A DNA stretch of 64,000 bases from Neisseria elongata subsp. elongata (GTDB lineage Bacteria; Pseudomonadota; Gammaproteobacteria; Burkholderiales; Neisseriaceae). Below are positions 17,450 through 26,898 of the stretch, piece after piece (position 1 is the stretch's first letter; every line of letters starts with the position of its first letter). The DNA is taken from NCBI RefSeq assembly GCF_900113545.1, contig NZ_FOPS01000005.1:124001-188000 (forward strand), in the 5' to 3' direction. The notes under the pieces were generated by a model. That model had not been told where the DNA came from, did not search any database, and saw only the letters and a list, made by a program, of their open reading frames with translations. A program made the translations under genes and the position numbers.

Positions 17450-18325
17450 ATGAAAAAGCACTACTTCCTCCCTGCATTGATCATGGCACTGTTTTCAGGC
17501 GGCCTAATGGCCGAAACCCTGCTAACCGTAAACGGCAATAAAATCGACAGCCGGGAAATCGACCGGCAAATCAAACTGATCCGCCAAGACAACCCCCAAA
17601 TTTCCGATTCGCCCGAACTGCGAAACGAACTTCTCAGCAACACGGTTACCCGCATGTTGGTCAATCAGGAAGCACGCCGTCTGAAACTGGAACAAGGGCA
17701 GGAGTTTAAAACCGCCAGCGAAAATGCACGCAAATCAGCCAAAGAACAAGGCGCCGACAAACATCCCGACTTCAAACAACAGTGGGAAGACTTCCAGGCC
17801 GAACTGCTGGCTGAAGCCTTTGTTGCCCACATCGTCCAAACCGACCCCGTCAGCGACCAAGAAGTTCACCAGACCTATGACGAAAGTAAAAAATACTACC
17901 AAGGCAGCAGCGAAGTCCGGCTTGGTGAAATACTGACACCCAAAAAAGCAGATGCCGAACAGGCCATCAAAGACCTGAAGGCAAAAAAACCGTTTACCGA
18001 TACTGCCCGCAAATATTCCGCCGATCCAACAGTCAAACAAACCGGCGGCATCAATCCCGAATTTGATGCATTAAAAGACCTTGAACAAAGCGTACCGCCG
18101 ATTTACGCCGCCGTAAAAGACTTGAAAAAAGGACAGTTTACATCCACACCGGTTGTCGGCAACGGCGTATTCGGCATTTTCTATATCCACGACAAACGTC
18201 CGCTGCAACTACCGCCATTCGAACAGGTTCAAAACAACATCCGTCACAACCTGCAGCAACAGAAAATCAGCCGGGCTGTCGGTGCGCTGTATCAAAAAGC
18301 CACCATTACCCCGGCAAACAAATAG
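17450..18325 (+). CDS. Periplasmic peptidyl-prolyl isomerase (parvulin type)
   Basis: 291 residues. Signal peptide MKKHYFLPALIMALFSGGLMA, then a SurA/PrsA-like N-terminal helical domain (ETLLTVNGNKIDSREIDRQI) and a parvulin domain at about 150-245 (EVRLGEILTPKKADAEQAI, FTDTARKYSADPTVKQTGGIN, GQFTSTPVVGNGVFGIFYI). The match to rotamase motifs is recognisable, though the catalytic histidines are not obvious. Homologues next to bolA in Neisseria are annotated cell-binding factor/PPIase. Likely a chaperone for outer-membrane proteins. It is 12 nt after bolA and 9 nt before a related gene. Confidence 0.85.
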   Translation: MKKHYFLPALIMALFSGGLMAETLLTVNGNKIDSREIDRQIKLIRQDNPQISDSPELRNELLSNTVTRMLVNQEARRLKLEQGQEFKTASENARKSAKEQGADKHPDFKQQWEDFQAELLAEAFVAHIVQTDPVSDQEVHQTYDESKKYYQGSSEVRLGEILTPKKADAEQAIKDLKAKKPFTDTARKYSADPTVKQTGGINPEFDALKDLEQSVPPIYAAVKDLKKGQFTSTPVVGNGVFGIFYIHDKRPLQLPPFEQVQNNIRHNLQQQKISRAVGALYQKATITPANK

Positions 18326-18334
18326 GAAAGAAAC

Positions 18335-19069
18335 ATGAAACATAAACGACTACTCACTTTTATCGCACTGGCATTAACCGGCATTTCCATCGCTGCGCCC
18401 CAAATTGATTCGGCACGCGTGGATGCCATGCTGGAACAGTTTGGCAATGCGGAACAAAACCAACTCCCTCCCGATGCCCGCCAGCAAATCGAAAAGACTT
18501 TGGCCGCAACCGACATACTGAAAGCAGAAGCCTTAAAACAGGGCTTGGACAAACAGCCCGCCGTCCAAGCGCGTTGGAAGAATTTGGAAGCGCAATTCTA
18601 TGCCTCCCAATACGAAGAACACCTGGTTAAAACCGTTTCCGTCAGCGACAGCGAGGCACTTGCCGCTTACGGCAACCTGACCCGAATCGTCAAGCTGGCA
18701 CAAGTCCGTTTTGCCACGGCAGACGAAGCACGCGCCGCACAGCAACTGCTGCTGAAAGGCTTAAGCTTCGAGAAACTGATGGAACGCTACCCCAATCCCG
18801 ATCAGCCCGCCATGCAAGAACCTTTGCCGATTGGTCGCCTTCCGGTAGAAATTGCAAATATCGTCGGCAATATGCAAAAAGGCGATGTCAGCCGCGAGCC
18901 GGTAGCCTATCAAAACGAATTTTACCTGTTCAAAATTACCGCCTCCGAGCAAGCACAGGATGCACCGCCGTTTGAACAAGTAAAAGAAGCCGTTATCCAG
19001 CAAGTGAAACGGCAGAAGGCACAGGAACAAATTGACCAACTGTTGAAAGCAAACGGTATTTCCCTGTAA
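18335..19069 (+). CDS. Divergent periplasmic PPIase-like protein
   Basis: 244 residues with a short signal peptide ([20 protein letters not shown]). Its fold appears related to the gene just upstream: helical part ([32 protein letters not shown]) and a rotamase-like part at about 120-210 ([56 protein letters not shown]). The parvulin hallmark HIL and downstream catalytic residues are missing, so it may have kept only chaperone activity. The tandem pair probably arose by duplication. An imperfect DUS hairpin terminates the unit. Confidence 0.8.
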
Positions 19070-19087
19070 TACCGCCGGCGAAAGCAT

Positions 19088-19121
19088 GAGGCCGTCTAAA
19101 AATGACTTTTCAGACGGCCTC
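19088..19121 (+). terminator. Imperfect DUS hairpin terminator
   Basis: GAGGCCGTCTAAAA pairs with TTTTCAGACGGCCTC; the left uptake sequence carries one change (TCTAAA). It lies 19 nt after the PPIase-like gene. Confidence 0.65.
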
Positions 19122-19148
19122 AACTTCAAATACAGCCCGACAGGGTTA

Positions 19149-19255
19149 TATAGTGGATTAAATTTAAATCAGGACAAGGCGACGAAGCCGCAGACAGTAC
19201 AGATAGTACGGCAAGGCGAGGCAACGCCGTACTGGTTTAAATTTAATCCACTATA
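19149..19255. repeat. Correia repeat-type element (CREE), 107-bp short form
   Basis: Bounded by inverted TATAGTGGATTAAATTTAAA ends and containing GGACAAGGCGACGAAGCCGC and GCAAGGCGAGGCAACGCCGT, the core of Neisseria Correia elements. The central segment with the IHF site found in long forms is absent. It is flanked by TA, the usual target. It differs from the copy at 21947-22053 by one base and sits 8 bp from the stop of the RsiV-like gene. Confidence 0.9.
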
Positions 19256-19263
19256 CTTAAAAG

Positions 19264-20067
19264 TTATTCTGCACCCTTATAATGCTCTGACTCCTTCAAA
19301 ATTTCAGGTTTCACGATTCCCTGCAAATCCTTAGTGGAAATGGTCAATTCAGGTGTGCCTAAAACATATGCACCAATTTCGTAACTTTGATACAAGAAAG
19401 TCAAGCCGTTTTTATCAAACCGCCAGTTTTCCGTGGCGGAAAAATCATTGCCGTTATACTCGACAATATATTCGCGCGCGCTTTTTTCGTCACCCTCTCG
19501 GCTTTCCAACAAATACTTGACATAGGCTTCTTTAATCAGATGCGTCAGTTTTGCTTTTTGTCTGGGCAACAGGATGTCATCCAACTTAAGCGGTTTCGGA
19601 TTGGCAATACCGCGTTTCAATACCGTCAGGGTATGCACGCCGTTTCCGTGTGCGCCACAGGTATATCCCCAGTCTCTGTGGCCGAAAACGGCATAATTGG
19701 GCGTATAACCCGTCAGTTCCAACGTATCCATATAGTCCAACGCACAAGGAGAACCACCCTCTTTACGGCTCCTCCTGTTTTCCTGATTGGTTTCCTTTAC
19801 GTCTTTGTCGCGCATTAAGGCCGTCTGAACCGATTTCTGTGTCGGCAGTTTGCCCCCCATTTGTTTTCTGACCCAGTTATCCAAATGTTTATCGCCGGTA
19901 ATCGGATAGCCGACGGTAAGTTGATGGCAAAGGGGTTTGCCTTCACTGTTTTTTCCGTCACAGGATTTGGCTTCCAAGGTTTTGGATTGAAACGATAAAG
20001 GGGCAGCCTGAACATTTGCAGAGAAAACGAGGGACAGTGCTGCGGCAGCAAGCGTTTTGCGGAACAT
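19264..20067 (-). CDS. Secreted DUF3298/RsiV-like domain protein
   Basis: 267 residues with signal peptide ([21 protein letters not shown]). The mature part has a DUF4163/DUF3298-like arrangement: [46 protein letters not shown] in the middle, and a C-terminal [23 protein letters not shown] with a final DLQGIV, the hallmark of RsiV-type lysozyme-binding domains. Cysteines at [18 protein letters not shown] and YTCGAH may form disulphides. It may sense or bind envelope ligands. A Correia element follows the stop directly. Confidence 0.75.
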
Positions 20068-20078
20068 ATCAACACCTA

Positions 20079-20981
20079 TTAGGATTTGGATTTAATCAGC
20101 GGGAAGCCCAATGCTTCGCGGCTTTCGACGTATTTCTGCGCGACGATACGGCTGAGGGCGCGGATGCGGCCGATGTAGGTGGCGCGTTCGGTCACGGAAA
20201 TGGCGCCGCGTGCGTCTAATAGGTTGAAGGTGTGTCCGGCTTTGAGGACCAGCTCGTAGGCGGGCAGGGCGAGGCTGGCGTTTTCTTCGGCGAGCAGGCG
20301 TTTGGCTTGCGCTTCGTAGTCGTTGAATTGGCTCAGCAGCCAGTCGGCATCGCTGTATTCGAAGTTGTAGGTGGATTGTTCGACTTCGTTTTGGTGGTAA
20401 ACGTCGCCGTAAGTTACTGTATTACCGTCGAGCGTTTTTGCCCAAACGAGATCGTAGACGTTTTCCACGCCTTGCAGGTACATCGCCAAGCGTTCGATGC
20501 CGTAGGTGATTTCGCCGAGTACGGGGGTACAGTCGATGCCGCCGACTTGTTGGAAGTAAGTGAACTGGGTCACTTCCATGCCGTTGAGCCAGACTTCCCA
20601 GCCCAAGCCCCATGCGCCGAGGGTGGGGTTTTCCCAGTCGTCTTCGACGAAGCGGATGTCGTGGACTTTGGGGTCGATGCCCAATTCGCGCAGGGAATCG
20701 AGATAAAGGTCTTGGATATTGGCGGGCGCGGGTTTGAGGGCGACTTGGAATTGGTAATAGTGTTGCAGGCGGTTGGGGTTGTCGCCGTAGCGGCCGTCTT
20801 TGGGGCGGCGGCTGGGTTGGACGTAGGCGGCAAACCAAGGCTCGGGGCCGAGTGCGCGCAGGCAGGTGGCGGGGTGGGAAGTACCGGCGCCGACTTCCAT
20901 GTCGAAAGGTTGGATGACGGTGCAGCCTTTGTCTGCCCAGAATGTTTGCAGTTTGAAGATGATTTCTTGGAAAGTGAGCAT
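20079..20981 (-). CDS. glyQ: Glycine--tRNA ligase alpha subunit
   Basis: 300 residues from [20 protein letters not shown], the standard GlyQ start (complement 20981); a longer frame adds 11 unsupported residues. Class II synthetase motifs are visible: [58 protein letters not shown] and [10 protein letters not shown]. It pairs with GlyS as alpha2beta2 to charge tRNA-Gly. Unlike the usual glyQS arrangement, glyS lies 20 kb away at 41121-43184 on the same strand. It lies between two Correia elements. Confidence 0.96.
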   Translation of the reverse strand: MLTFQEIIFKLQTFWADKGCTVIQPFDMEVGAGTSHPATCLRALGPEPWFAAYVQPSRRPKDGRYGDNPNRLQHYYQFQVALKPAPANIQDLYLDSLRELGIDPKVHDIRFVEDDWENPTLGAWGLGWEVWLNGMEVTQFTYFQQVGGIDCTPVLGEITYGIERLAMYLQGVENVYDLVWAKTLDGNTVTYGDVYHQNEVEQSTYNFEYSDADWLLSQFNDYEAQAKRLLAEENASLALPAYELVLKAGHTFNLLDARGAISVTERATYIGRIRALSRIVAQKYVESREALGFPLIKSKS

Positions 20982-21115
20982 GGTAAAGTTGTGTATTTTG
21001 CAAAAGAAAGGCATTTTACTGTTTTGACGGTACTTTGAATAGCTTGGGATAGCTTGCTTTCCTCATTGCATTTATAATGCGGAAAATTTTGTTTGGCTTA
21101 TGTTAAAGGAATGTT

Positions 21116-21841
21116 ATGAATAACGGTAAAAATGAACACAAAGAACAAAAAATCGGCCTGTGGCTGGTTGGCGGCGCAGCCGGTTTATCTGTGCTGACCA
21201 TCCTGTTTTTATCGGTTTGGGGCTGGGAAACAGGCAAAATCGAAGGCTCTCCCACTTACGGCCAAGCCGCCGCATCCGAAATGGCCGCATCAGCCGTATC
21301 GCAAGCCGCCGCATCCGAAAGCAACGAACCTGCCGTCATTACCGACTTAGAAACGGGCGAAACCGGCACGGCAGGCGGTTCGTTATTCATCATCCAAGAA
21401 GCACCTCCGCTTGAAGTCGAACTCGCGCCGTCCGAATCTGTCGGCGACAAAGGCCTCTCCGTCCCTATTGAGGAAAGCGTCGTGCAAAACCAAGGTTCGG
21501 CAAACGAAGCGCAAGACGAAGCCCGCATCGTTACTGCAAACGGCGCAGTGAAATTCTACTTCGCCACAGGCAAAGCCGATGTTGCCCCGGGCGCGCAGGA
21601 AGCATTGAAAGATGTGCTGGTTGCGGCATTGGGCGGCAAAAAAATCGTGGTTTCCGGCTATCACGACAGCACCGGCAATGCGCAAGTCAACGAAGAACTG
21701 TCTAAACAGCGTGCATTTGCAGTCCGCACGGTATTGCTGGGCTTCGGCGTACCGGACAAACAAATCGAACTGCGCAAACCGAGCGACACCGAAGCAGGCA
21801 GCGGCGCAGAAGCCCGCCGTGTGGAAGTGTTCGTCGAGTAA
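21116..21841 (+). CDS. OmpA-family protein with N-terminal membrane anchor
   Basis: 241 residues. An uncleaved helix at about 13-36 (IGLWLVGGAAGLSVLTILFLSVWGW) anchors it in the inner membrane, followed by an Ala/Glu/Ser-rich linker of about 95 residues and an OmpA C-terminal peptidoglycan-binding domain (VKFYFATGKADVAPGAQEAL, KIVVSGYHDSTGNAQVNEELSKQRAFAVRTVL, AEARRVEVFVE). The usual AHTD of the domain is replaced by GYHDSTG. It probably tethers the inner membrane to peptidoglycan. TATAAT at 21073-21078 is a likely -10; AAAGGA precedes the ATG. Confidence 0.88.
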   Translation: MNNGKNEHKEQKIGLWLVGGAAGLSVLTILFLSVWGWETGKIEGSPTYGQAAASEMAASAVSQAAASESNEPAVITDLETGETGTAGGSLFIIQEAPPLEVELAPSESVGDKGLSVPIEESVVQNQGSANEAQDEARIVTANGAVKFYFATGKADVAPGAQEALKDVLVAALGGKKIVVSGYHDSTGNAQVNEELSKQRAFAVRTVLLGFGVPDKQIELRKPSDTEAGSGAEARRVEVFVE

Positions 21842-21870
21842 TCACTCCAATACACAGCGCATTGAATTTC

Positions 21871-21908
21871 AAAGGCCGTCTGAAAGCATCTGTTTTCAGA
21901 CGGCCTTT
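21871..21908 (+). terminator. DUS hairpin terminator after the OmpA-family gene
   Basis: AAAGGCCGTCTGAAA and TTTCAGACGGCCTTT form a 15-bp stem with a short loop, followed by T residues. Confidence 0.75.
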
Positions 21909-21946
21909 CTGTCCGACGGACTTCTCTGCCGGCAGCGGGCGGAATG

Positions 21947-22053
21947 TATAGTGGATTAAATTTAAATCAGGACAAGGCGACGAAGCCGCAGACAGTACAA
22001 ATAGTACGGCAAGGCGAGGCAACGCCGTACTGGTTTAAATTTAATCCACTATA
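21947..22053. repeat. Correia repeat-type element (CREE), 107-bp short form, second copy
   Basis: Same element and orientation as 19149-19255 with one substitution (CAGATAGTAC becomes CAAATAGTAC). The near identity points to recent mobilisation or gene conversion. The left end generates the stop codon of a coding remnant on the minus strand. Confidence 0.9.
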
Positions 22054-22180
22054 CGAATCCGCTATAAATTTTCCCCTCCATCAACTCTCTCACGGTTTGA
22101 ACAATCTTGGATTTCCCCGCCCGGCCCTGCTTGAAGTTCAAGCCATAACAGGTTTGCGTCAAGCCATCGTTTCCGTACCA
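22049..22180 (-). pseudogene. Possible 3' remnant of a gene truncated by the Correia element
   Basis: On the minus strand a frame of 43 codons reads [19 protein letters not shown] and then [20 protein letters not shown] up to a TAG contributed by the Correia end. The residue mix looks like a real protein C-terminus, but there is no start and no recognised family. Upstream the frame runs into a DUS hairpin. Confidence 0.3.
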
Positions 22181-22182
22181 AT

Positions 22183-22238
22183 AAGGCCGTCTGAAAAACG
22201 TTTCCGCTTTGCGGCTGATGTTTTTCAGACGGCCTTTT
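22183..22238. terminator. DUS hairpin downstream of dsbD
   Basis: AAGGCCGTCTGAAAAAC and GTTTTTCAGACGGCCTT form a 17-bp stem with a 22-nt loop, 25 nt after the dsbD stop. Confidence 0.7.
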
Positions 22239-22262
22239 ACCGATACGAGTCAAACCCTTGCC

Positions 22263-24056
22263 TTATTTTGCGTTCTGCCGGTACCACTCGATAAACGCAT
22301 CAGGTTGGACGAAACCCAACAAGGCTTCGCCGTGGCTGCCGTCGGCTTTGACCACAAACACGCCCGGCGGGCCGAACAGGCCGTATTCTTTCAACAAAGC
22401 CTGATGGTCGGCGGTATTCGCAGTTACGTCGGCTTGAAAGAAACGGTTCATCGGCACGGCCTGACGCACTTGCGGCGTGTTCAGGGTATAGGCTTCCATT
22501 TCTTTGCACGACACGCACCAGTCGGCGTAGAAATCCAGAATCACCGGCGTATTGGGGTCTTCCTGCCATGCCGCCGCCATTGCGGCTTTCAGCTCGGCCA
22601 CATCGGTGAATTTATGGGCGGCTTCCCCGGCCGGATGCAGGGTCAGAAAACGGTGCATCGCGGTTTGTCCGCCGCGCAGGCTTTGCAGGCCGAACCAGCC
22701 GCCGCACGCCAGCAGGAATACTGCCAAAACCGCAGAAACGGTTTTCAGACGGCCTTTCTGTCCGCCAAGCTTCATCAGCAGCAGGGCGGCCGGAGCAAGC
22801 AGCAGCAGGGTGTACAGCGTCGCGGCAAGGGCGTAAGGCAGGAAGGACGAGGCCAGATAAACCGCCACCGCCAGCAGGATAAAGCCGAAGGTGTATTTGA
22901 CGCCGTTCATCCAATCACCTGCTTTAGGCAAGATATGGCCGCCGAAAGTGCCGATGATGACCAGCGGCACGCCGGTACCCAGTGCCATGGCATACAGTGC
23001 CAGGCCGCCGAGCACGGCATCGCCGGTTTGGCCGATGTAGCCTAGTGCCAAGGCCAGCGGCGGGGCGACGCACGGGCCGACAATCAGGGCGGAGAACATG
23101 CCCATGCCGAATACGCCGGCGATTTTGCCGCCCGACAATTTGTTGCTCTGCTGTTGAAAATAGCTTTGCACGGCGTTGGGCAATTGAATGTTGAACAGGC
23201 CGAACATGGACAACGCCAGCACCACCATCAGGGCGGCCGCAGACAATACGACGGCGGGCTGTTGCAGCCAAACGGTCAGCAGCGCGCCGGTCAGTCCGGC
23301 AATCACGCCGACGATGGTATAAGTCAGGGCCAGGCCTTGGGTGTACACCATCGTCAGGGCGAAGGCCCGGCCTTTTCCGGCGTTTTTATCGCCGACTACG
23401 ATGCTGGAAACAATGGGAATCAGCGGATACATGCAGGCAGTGAAACTCAATCCCAGCCCGGCAGTAAAAAACGCCAATAAATTGGCGCTTAACGTATCCC
23501 ACGACAGTTTGAAACGGCTGCTGTCGGCCTTGTTTGCCGGAGCGGGCGGCACGGCTTCCGCTTCGTTCAACGTGGCTTTCGGTGCGGTAAACCGGCCGGA
23601 GGGCTTGTCGGCCGCACTATCGTTTTGCACCGTGTGCAACCCTTCGCGGTCGATTTCGAATGTGGTTTCGTTCGGCGGATAGCACACGCCGACATCGGCA
23701 CAGCCCTGATACAGCACGGTCAGCTTATATGTGCCCGAAGGGGCGGCCTTATAAGGGAAAACCGCTTGGGCTGCGTGGTAATACACGGTTTGCTTGCCGA
23801 AGAATTCGTCTTCCTTTTCTTTGCCGGGCGCGTATTGCGTGTCGCCGAACGCGGTTTGCGGCTCGGCGGCGACGGTTATCTTGTCGCGGTAGAGATAATA
23901 GCCGTCGGCGATTTTGAATTCGACGGTTACGCCCTGCTTGTCGGCCTTCACCTGCGGCACAAACGCCTGTTCGGGCGGCAGCAGTTGCGAGGCATCGACG
24001 GCGAAGGCGCGGCTCAGGCTGAAGAAGGCGGCGAGGAAGAAAATCAATTTTTTCAT
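22263..24056 (-). CDS. dsbD: Thiol:disulfide interchange protein DsbD
   Basis: 597 residues from [19 protein letters not shown] (signal peptide; complement 24056). Periplasmic N-terminal domain with the CADVGVC redox pair near residue 113, eight-helix membrane domain with Cys in [13 protein letters not shown] and in [14 protein letters not shown], and a C-terminal thioredoxin-like domain with [10 protein letters not shown] near residue 510. All three cysteine pairs needed to move electrons from cytoplasmic thioredoxin to DsbC/CcmG-type partners are present. Monocistronic. Confidence 0.95.
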
Positions 24057-24337
24057 TGTACTGACTCGGTTGTGGATTGGCTGCAACGGGCGGTTTATAG
24101 ACATTTCCCGCCATACTGTCAAACGGTTTGCCGACAAATATTGAGCAAACTCAGCAAAGGGCGGATTATCCGTTCGAATGCGTGCGGCGAATCGTCGGAA
24201 AGTCGCATTCGCAGGCAGAATTGCAACAGGCCATCTGAAAAAAACGTTGCGGCATTTTTCAGACGGCCTCTTCCGCCCGCATCGGGCATGGCGATGGCGG
24301 CCAAACAAAAAGGCGGTACGCTATGCCGCCCGAAGCG

Positions 24338-25390
24338 TTAATAATCGACTCTGATTTTCGGCTGCTGCTTCGCGGCCTGATATTCGCCTTCCAGCTCGAA
24401 TTGCAGCGGATAAAGGTTCAGCTTTTCCATCAGCAGGCGGTCGCCGTCTTCGCCGGGGTTTTCGGTGGTTAAGAGCTTGTCGCCGTAGAAAATCGAGTTC
24501 GCGCCCGCCAAGAAACACATCGCCTGCATGGATTCCGGCATATTGCTGCGGCCTGCAGACAGGCGGACGTAGCTCTCGGGCATGGTAATCCGTGCCACGG
24601 CGATGGTGCGGACGAACTCCGTCCAGTCCAAATCTTCGGCATCGGCCAGCGGCGTGCCTTCCACTTTGACGAGCTGGTTAATCGGCACGCTTTCGGGCTG
24701 CGGGTCGAGGTTGGCGAGGCTGGCAATCAGCCCCGCGCGTTCGGCGCGGGTTTCGTTCATGCCGACGATGCCGCCGCAGCAGACTTTCAAACCGGCGTTG
24801 CGGACTTTGCCCAAGGTGTCCATGCGGTCTTCGTGTTTGCGCGTGTGGATGATGTCGTTGTAGCGGTCGGGGTCGGTGTCGAGGTTGTGGTTGTAATAGT
24901 CCAAACCTGCTTTTTTGAAGTCTTCCGCCATACCGTCTTCGAGCATGCCGAAGGTTCCGCACACTTCCATACCCAGCCCTTTGACCGCGCTGATGATTTC
25001 GGAAACCACGGCCACGTCTTTCGGCTTCGGCCCGCGCCATGCCGCACCCATGCAGAAACGGCTTGCGCCGCGCGATTTGGCGATTTTCGCTTTTTCGACG
25101 ATTTCGTCCACATCCATCATCTGCTCTTTGCCCAGATTGGTGTTGTGGTGCGCCGATTGCGGGCAGTAGGCGCAGTCTTCGGGACAACCGCCGGTTTTGA
25201 TGGACATTAAGGTGGAAAGCTGGATTTCGCGCGGGTTGAAATGGCTGCGGTGGATTTCGGCCGCCTGAAAAACCAAATCCAGAAACGGCAGGTCGAACAG
25301 GGCTTCGACATCGCATTTTTTCCAATAACGCGCGGTCGGATGCGGCTTGCGCTCGGTTTGGCGGCGCAAGGCAACGGGAGATACGGTCAT
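24338..25390 (-). CDS. bioB: Biotin synthase
   Basis: 350 residues. Radical-SAM cluster motif CPEDCAYC gives Cys69, Cys73 and Cys76; further signatures are [33 protein letters not shown] (second-cluster cysteines), VARITMP and [15 protein letters not shown]. It inserts sulfur into dethiobiotin, using a [4Fe-4S] and a sacrificial [2Fe-2S] cluster. Length is typical. No other bio genes are in the window, so the pathway is dispersed. Confidence 0.96.
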   Translation of the reverse strand: MTVSPVALRRQTERKPHPTARYWKKCDVEALFDLPFLDLVFQAAEIHRSHFNPREIQLSTLMSIKTGGCPEDCAYCPQSAHHNTNLGKEQMMDVDEIVEKAKIAKSRGASRFCMGAAWRGPKPKDVAVVSEIISAVKGLGMEVCGTFGMLEDGMAEDFKKAGLDYYNHNLDTDPDRYNDIIHTRKHEDRMDTLGKVRNAGLKVCCGGIVGMNETRAERAGLIASLANLDPQPESVPINQLVKVEGTPLADAEDLDWTEFVRTIAVARITMPESYVRLSAGRSNMPESMQAMCFLAGANSIFYGDKLLTTENPGEDGDRLLMEKLNLYPLQFELEGEYQAAKQQPKIRVDY

Positions 25391-25562
25391 ATTGTGTTCC
25401 TTTGTGTTCGCAGCGGCGCAATGACGCTGACCGGCCCAACCGTCATCGCAATGATGCCGGCGGCACTTTCAGGGGAATAAAGATTTGACGCTTGCCGAAG
25501 GATTCGGGCCGACCGCTTACCGCTTCAGGCCGTCCGAACCCGCCGTTTGGCACGGCTTCGCG

Positions 25563-25937
25563 CTAATCTCGCGGGGTGTATTCATTCAAATCGATTTCTT
25601 CGGGCGGATACAAAATCCACGAAATACCGTCGGACTGCTGTTTGACATGCCACACGACCACGCCGTGCGTATGCGTCCACATATGCCGGGTACCGTCTAT
25701 ATCGTTGATGGCAAACGGCGGTATCCACATCAGCGAAATTTCGCCGTCCCCCGCCCAACCCGCCTCCAAAAACCGCTGCCGCGCGATGTCCAGATAGGGT
25801 TCGGCATTATCGACAAAGCCGGCAGGATTCAGGCCGAAGTGCAGATTATCCACATATTCAAACCAAATCAGCTTGAATTCGTGCAGTTTTTGCGGCGGAT
25901 AGGGAATAACGGCCGCTTTCGGAATGGTGTATGCCAT
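25563..25937 (-). CDS. Hypothetical protein (124 aa)
   Basis: A 124-residue soluble protein beginning MAYTIPKAAVIPYPPQKLHE. It is rich in aromatic residues and Pro (WFEYVDNLHFGLNPAGFVDN, MWIPPFAINDIDGTRHMWTH) and ends ILYPPEEIDLNEYTPRD. Clustered His (RHMWTHTHGVVVWH) could bind metal, but this is a guess. No family recognised. It lies alone upstream of bioB on the same strand, 170 bp away. Confidence 0.6.
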   Translation of the reverse strand: MAYTIPKAAVIPYPPQKLHEFKLIWFEYVDNLHFGLNPAGFVDNAEPYLDIARQRFLEAGWAGDGEISLMWIPPFAINDIDGTRHMWTHTHGVVVWHVKQQSDGISWILYPPEEIDLNEYTPRD

Positions 25938-26095
25938 GATGCAGAGTTTAAACGGAATCGGGTGTATCAGGCCGTCTGAAAAGCGCGCGGCAGTTTAACA
26001 TTTTTTAATTTCGGGCGGCAAACCGTCGGCACGATAATTCAAACTCAGGCAATCTGATGCGGGAAGCGGCGGTATCATGTTTCTTTTTCGAGTCT

Positions 26096-26129
26096 GAGGC
26101 CGTCTGAAAAGGTGTTTTCAGACGGCCTC
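26096..26129. terminator. DUS hairpin terminator
   Basis: GAGGCCGTCTGAAAA and TTTTCAGACGGCCTC form a 15-bp stem with a 4-nt loop, 11 nt from the stop of the RBBP9-like gene. Confidence 0.8.
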
Positions 26130-26140
26130 TTCGTTTTGCC

Positions 26141-26674
26141 TCAGGCCAGCAGCATTTCCTGCATCAGCTTCATGCCCCACTGCCACCCTTGCAGCGGCCC
26201 GTTCAGACGGCCTGCCTGCGGCGCGGCCAATAATGTCGCGCACCACACCTGCGCCTGCCGTCCCACCCATTCTTCGGGACAGTCGGAATCGTCGCGGCCG
26301 ACGACCAATGCGGTGCGGCAGGGGCAGCGGACGCGTTGGAACGTATGCTCGGCATCGTCGGGGAACGCGGTTTGCAGCGGGGCGGCGAGGATGATGTTGC
26401 GCACCCGCCGCTGCGAGAGGATGTCTGCCCGATACAGCCAAGCCAGCCAGGCCGAAACGCCTGCGCCGTGGGCAACGACGGCGACGTTTTGACTGTGTAT
26501 CTGCTCCCAGGCCGCCTGAATCCGCCGCTGCCATTCATCTATGCTTTGGCTGCGGGACGCGGCGGCCGTGCGGACGGTGGGATAGCTCACCGCCCAGCGG
26601 TCTATCCACATTTCGGCTTCGTCGGCATCGCGGACGAGCAGCAGGGTGAGGTCTTCCAGTTCTTGGCTTTGCAT
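26141..26674 (-). CDS. RBBP9/YdeN-type alpha/beta hydrolase, nucleophile motif altered
   Basis: 177 residues with the layout of the RBBP9/YdeN family: a central NVAVVAHGAGVSAWLAW (about residues 63-79), VRNIILAAPL, then an Ala/Val strand with VVGRDDSDCPEEW (acid region) and a C-terminal GPLQGWQWG. In active members the nucleophile elbow reads GHSxG; here it is AHGAG, so the serine is replaced by glycine and the first glycine by alanine. The C-terminal His of the triad is not evident either. It is probably a non-catalytic relative or has a changed mechanism. Confidence 0.65.
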   Translation of the reverse strand: MQSQELEDLTLLLVRDADEAEMWIDRWAVSYPTVRTAAASRSQSIDEWQRRIQAAWEQIHSQNVAVVAHGAGVSAWLAWLYRADILSQRRVRNIILAAPLQTAFPDDAEHTFQRVRCPCRTALVVGRDDSDCPEEWVGRQAQVWCATLLAAPQAGRLNGPLQGWQWGMKLMQEMLLA

Positions 26675-26778
26675 GGCGGTCGGGTTGTCGGTAAAAAAGA
26701 CGGACTGGGTTTGATGTTGTATCCCGTGTCCGTTCGGCGGGAATAGGGAGGCCGTCTGAAACGTTTTTTGTTTTGTAA

Positions 26779-26848
26779 AAACTCAGTTTGCTTCGGCGGA
26801 TTCGTTTTGGCTTCGCAGAAACTCAGCCTCCTTCGGAAGCTTCGTTTT
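26779..26848 (+). repeat. Two imperfect 30-bp direct repeats
   Basis: Units at 26779-26808 and 26819-26848 agree at 24 of 30 positions, sharing AAACTCAG, CTTCGG and TTCGTTTT. Each unit is GC-variable in the middle and the period is 40 bp. It lies between the RBBP9-like gene and argB, next to a DUS hairpin. Confidence 0.6.
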
Positions 26849-26888
26849 CAGACGGCCTTTTTTTGATGCGGTAAAGGCCGTCTGAAAA
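26845..26888. terminator. DUS hairpin downstream of argB
   Basis: TTTTCAGACGGCCTTT and AAAGGCCGTCTGAAAA face outward around a 12-nt loop, 10 nt after the argB stop. Confidence 0.7.
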
Positions 26889-26898
26889 AACAATGTTT

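Noticed and set aside
19086-19334. Open frame across the first Correia element
   Set aside because: It consists of translated repeat sequence; the same peptide arises at the second copy.
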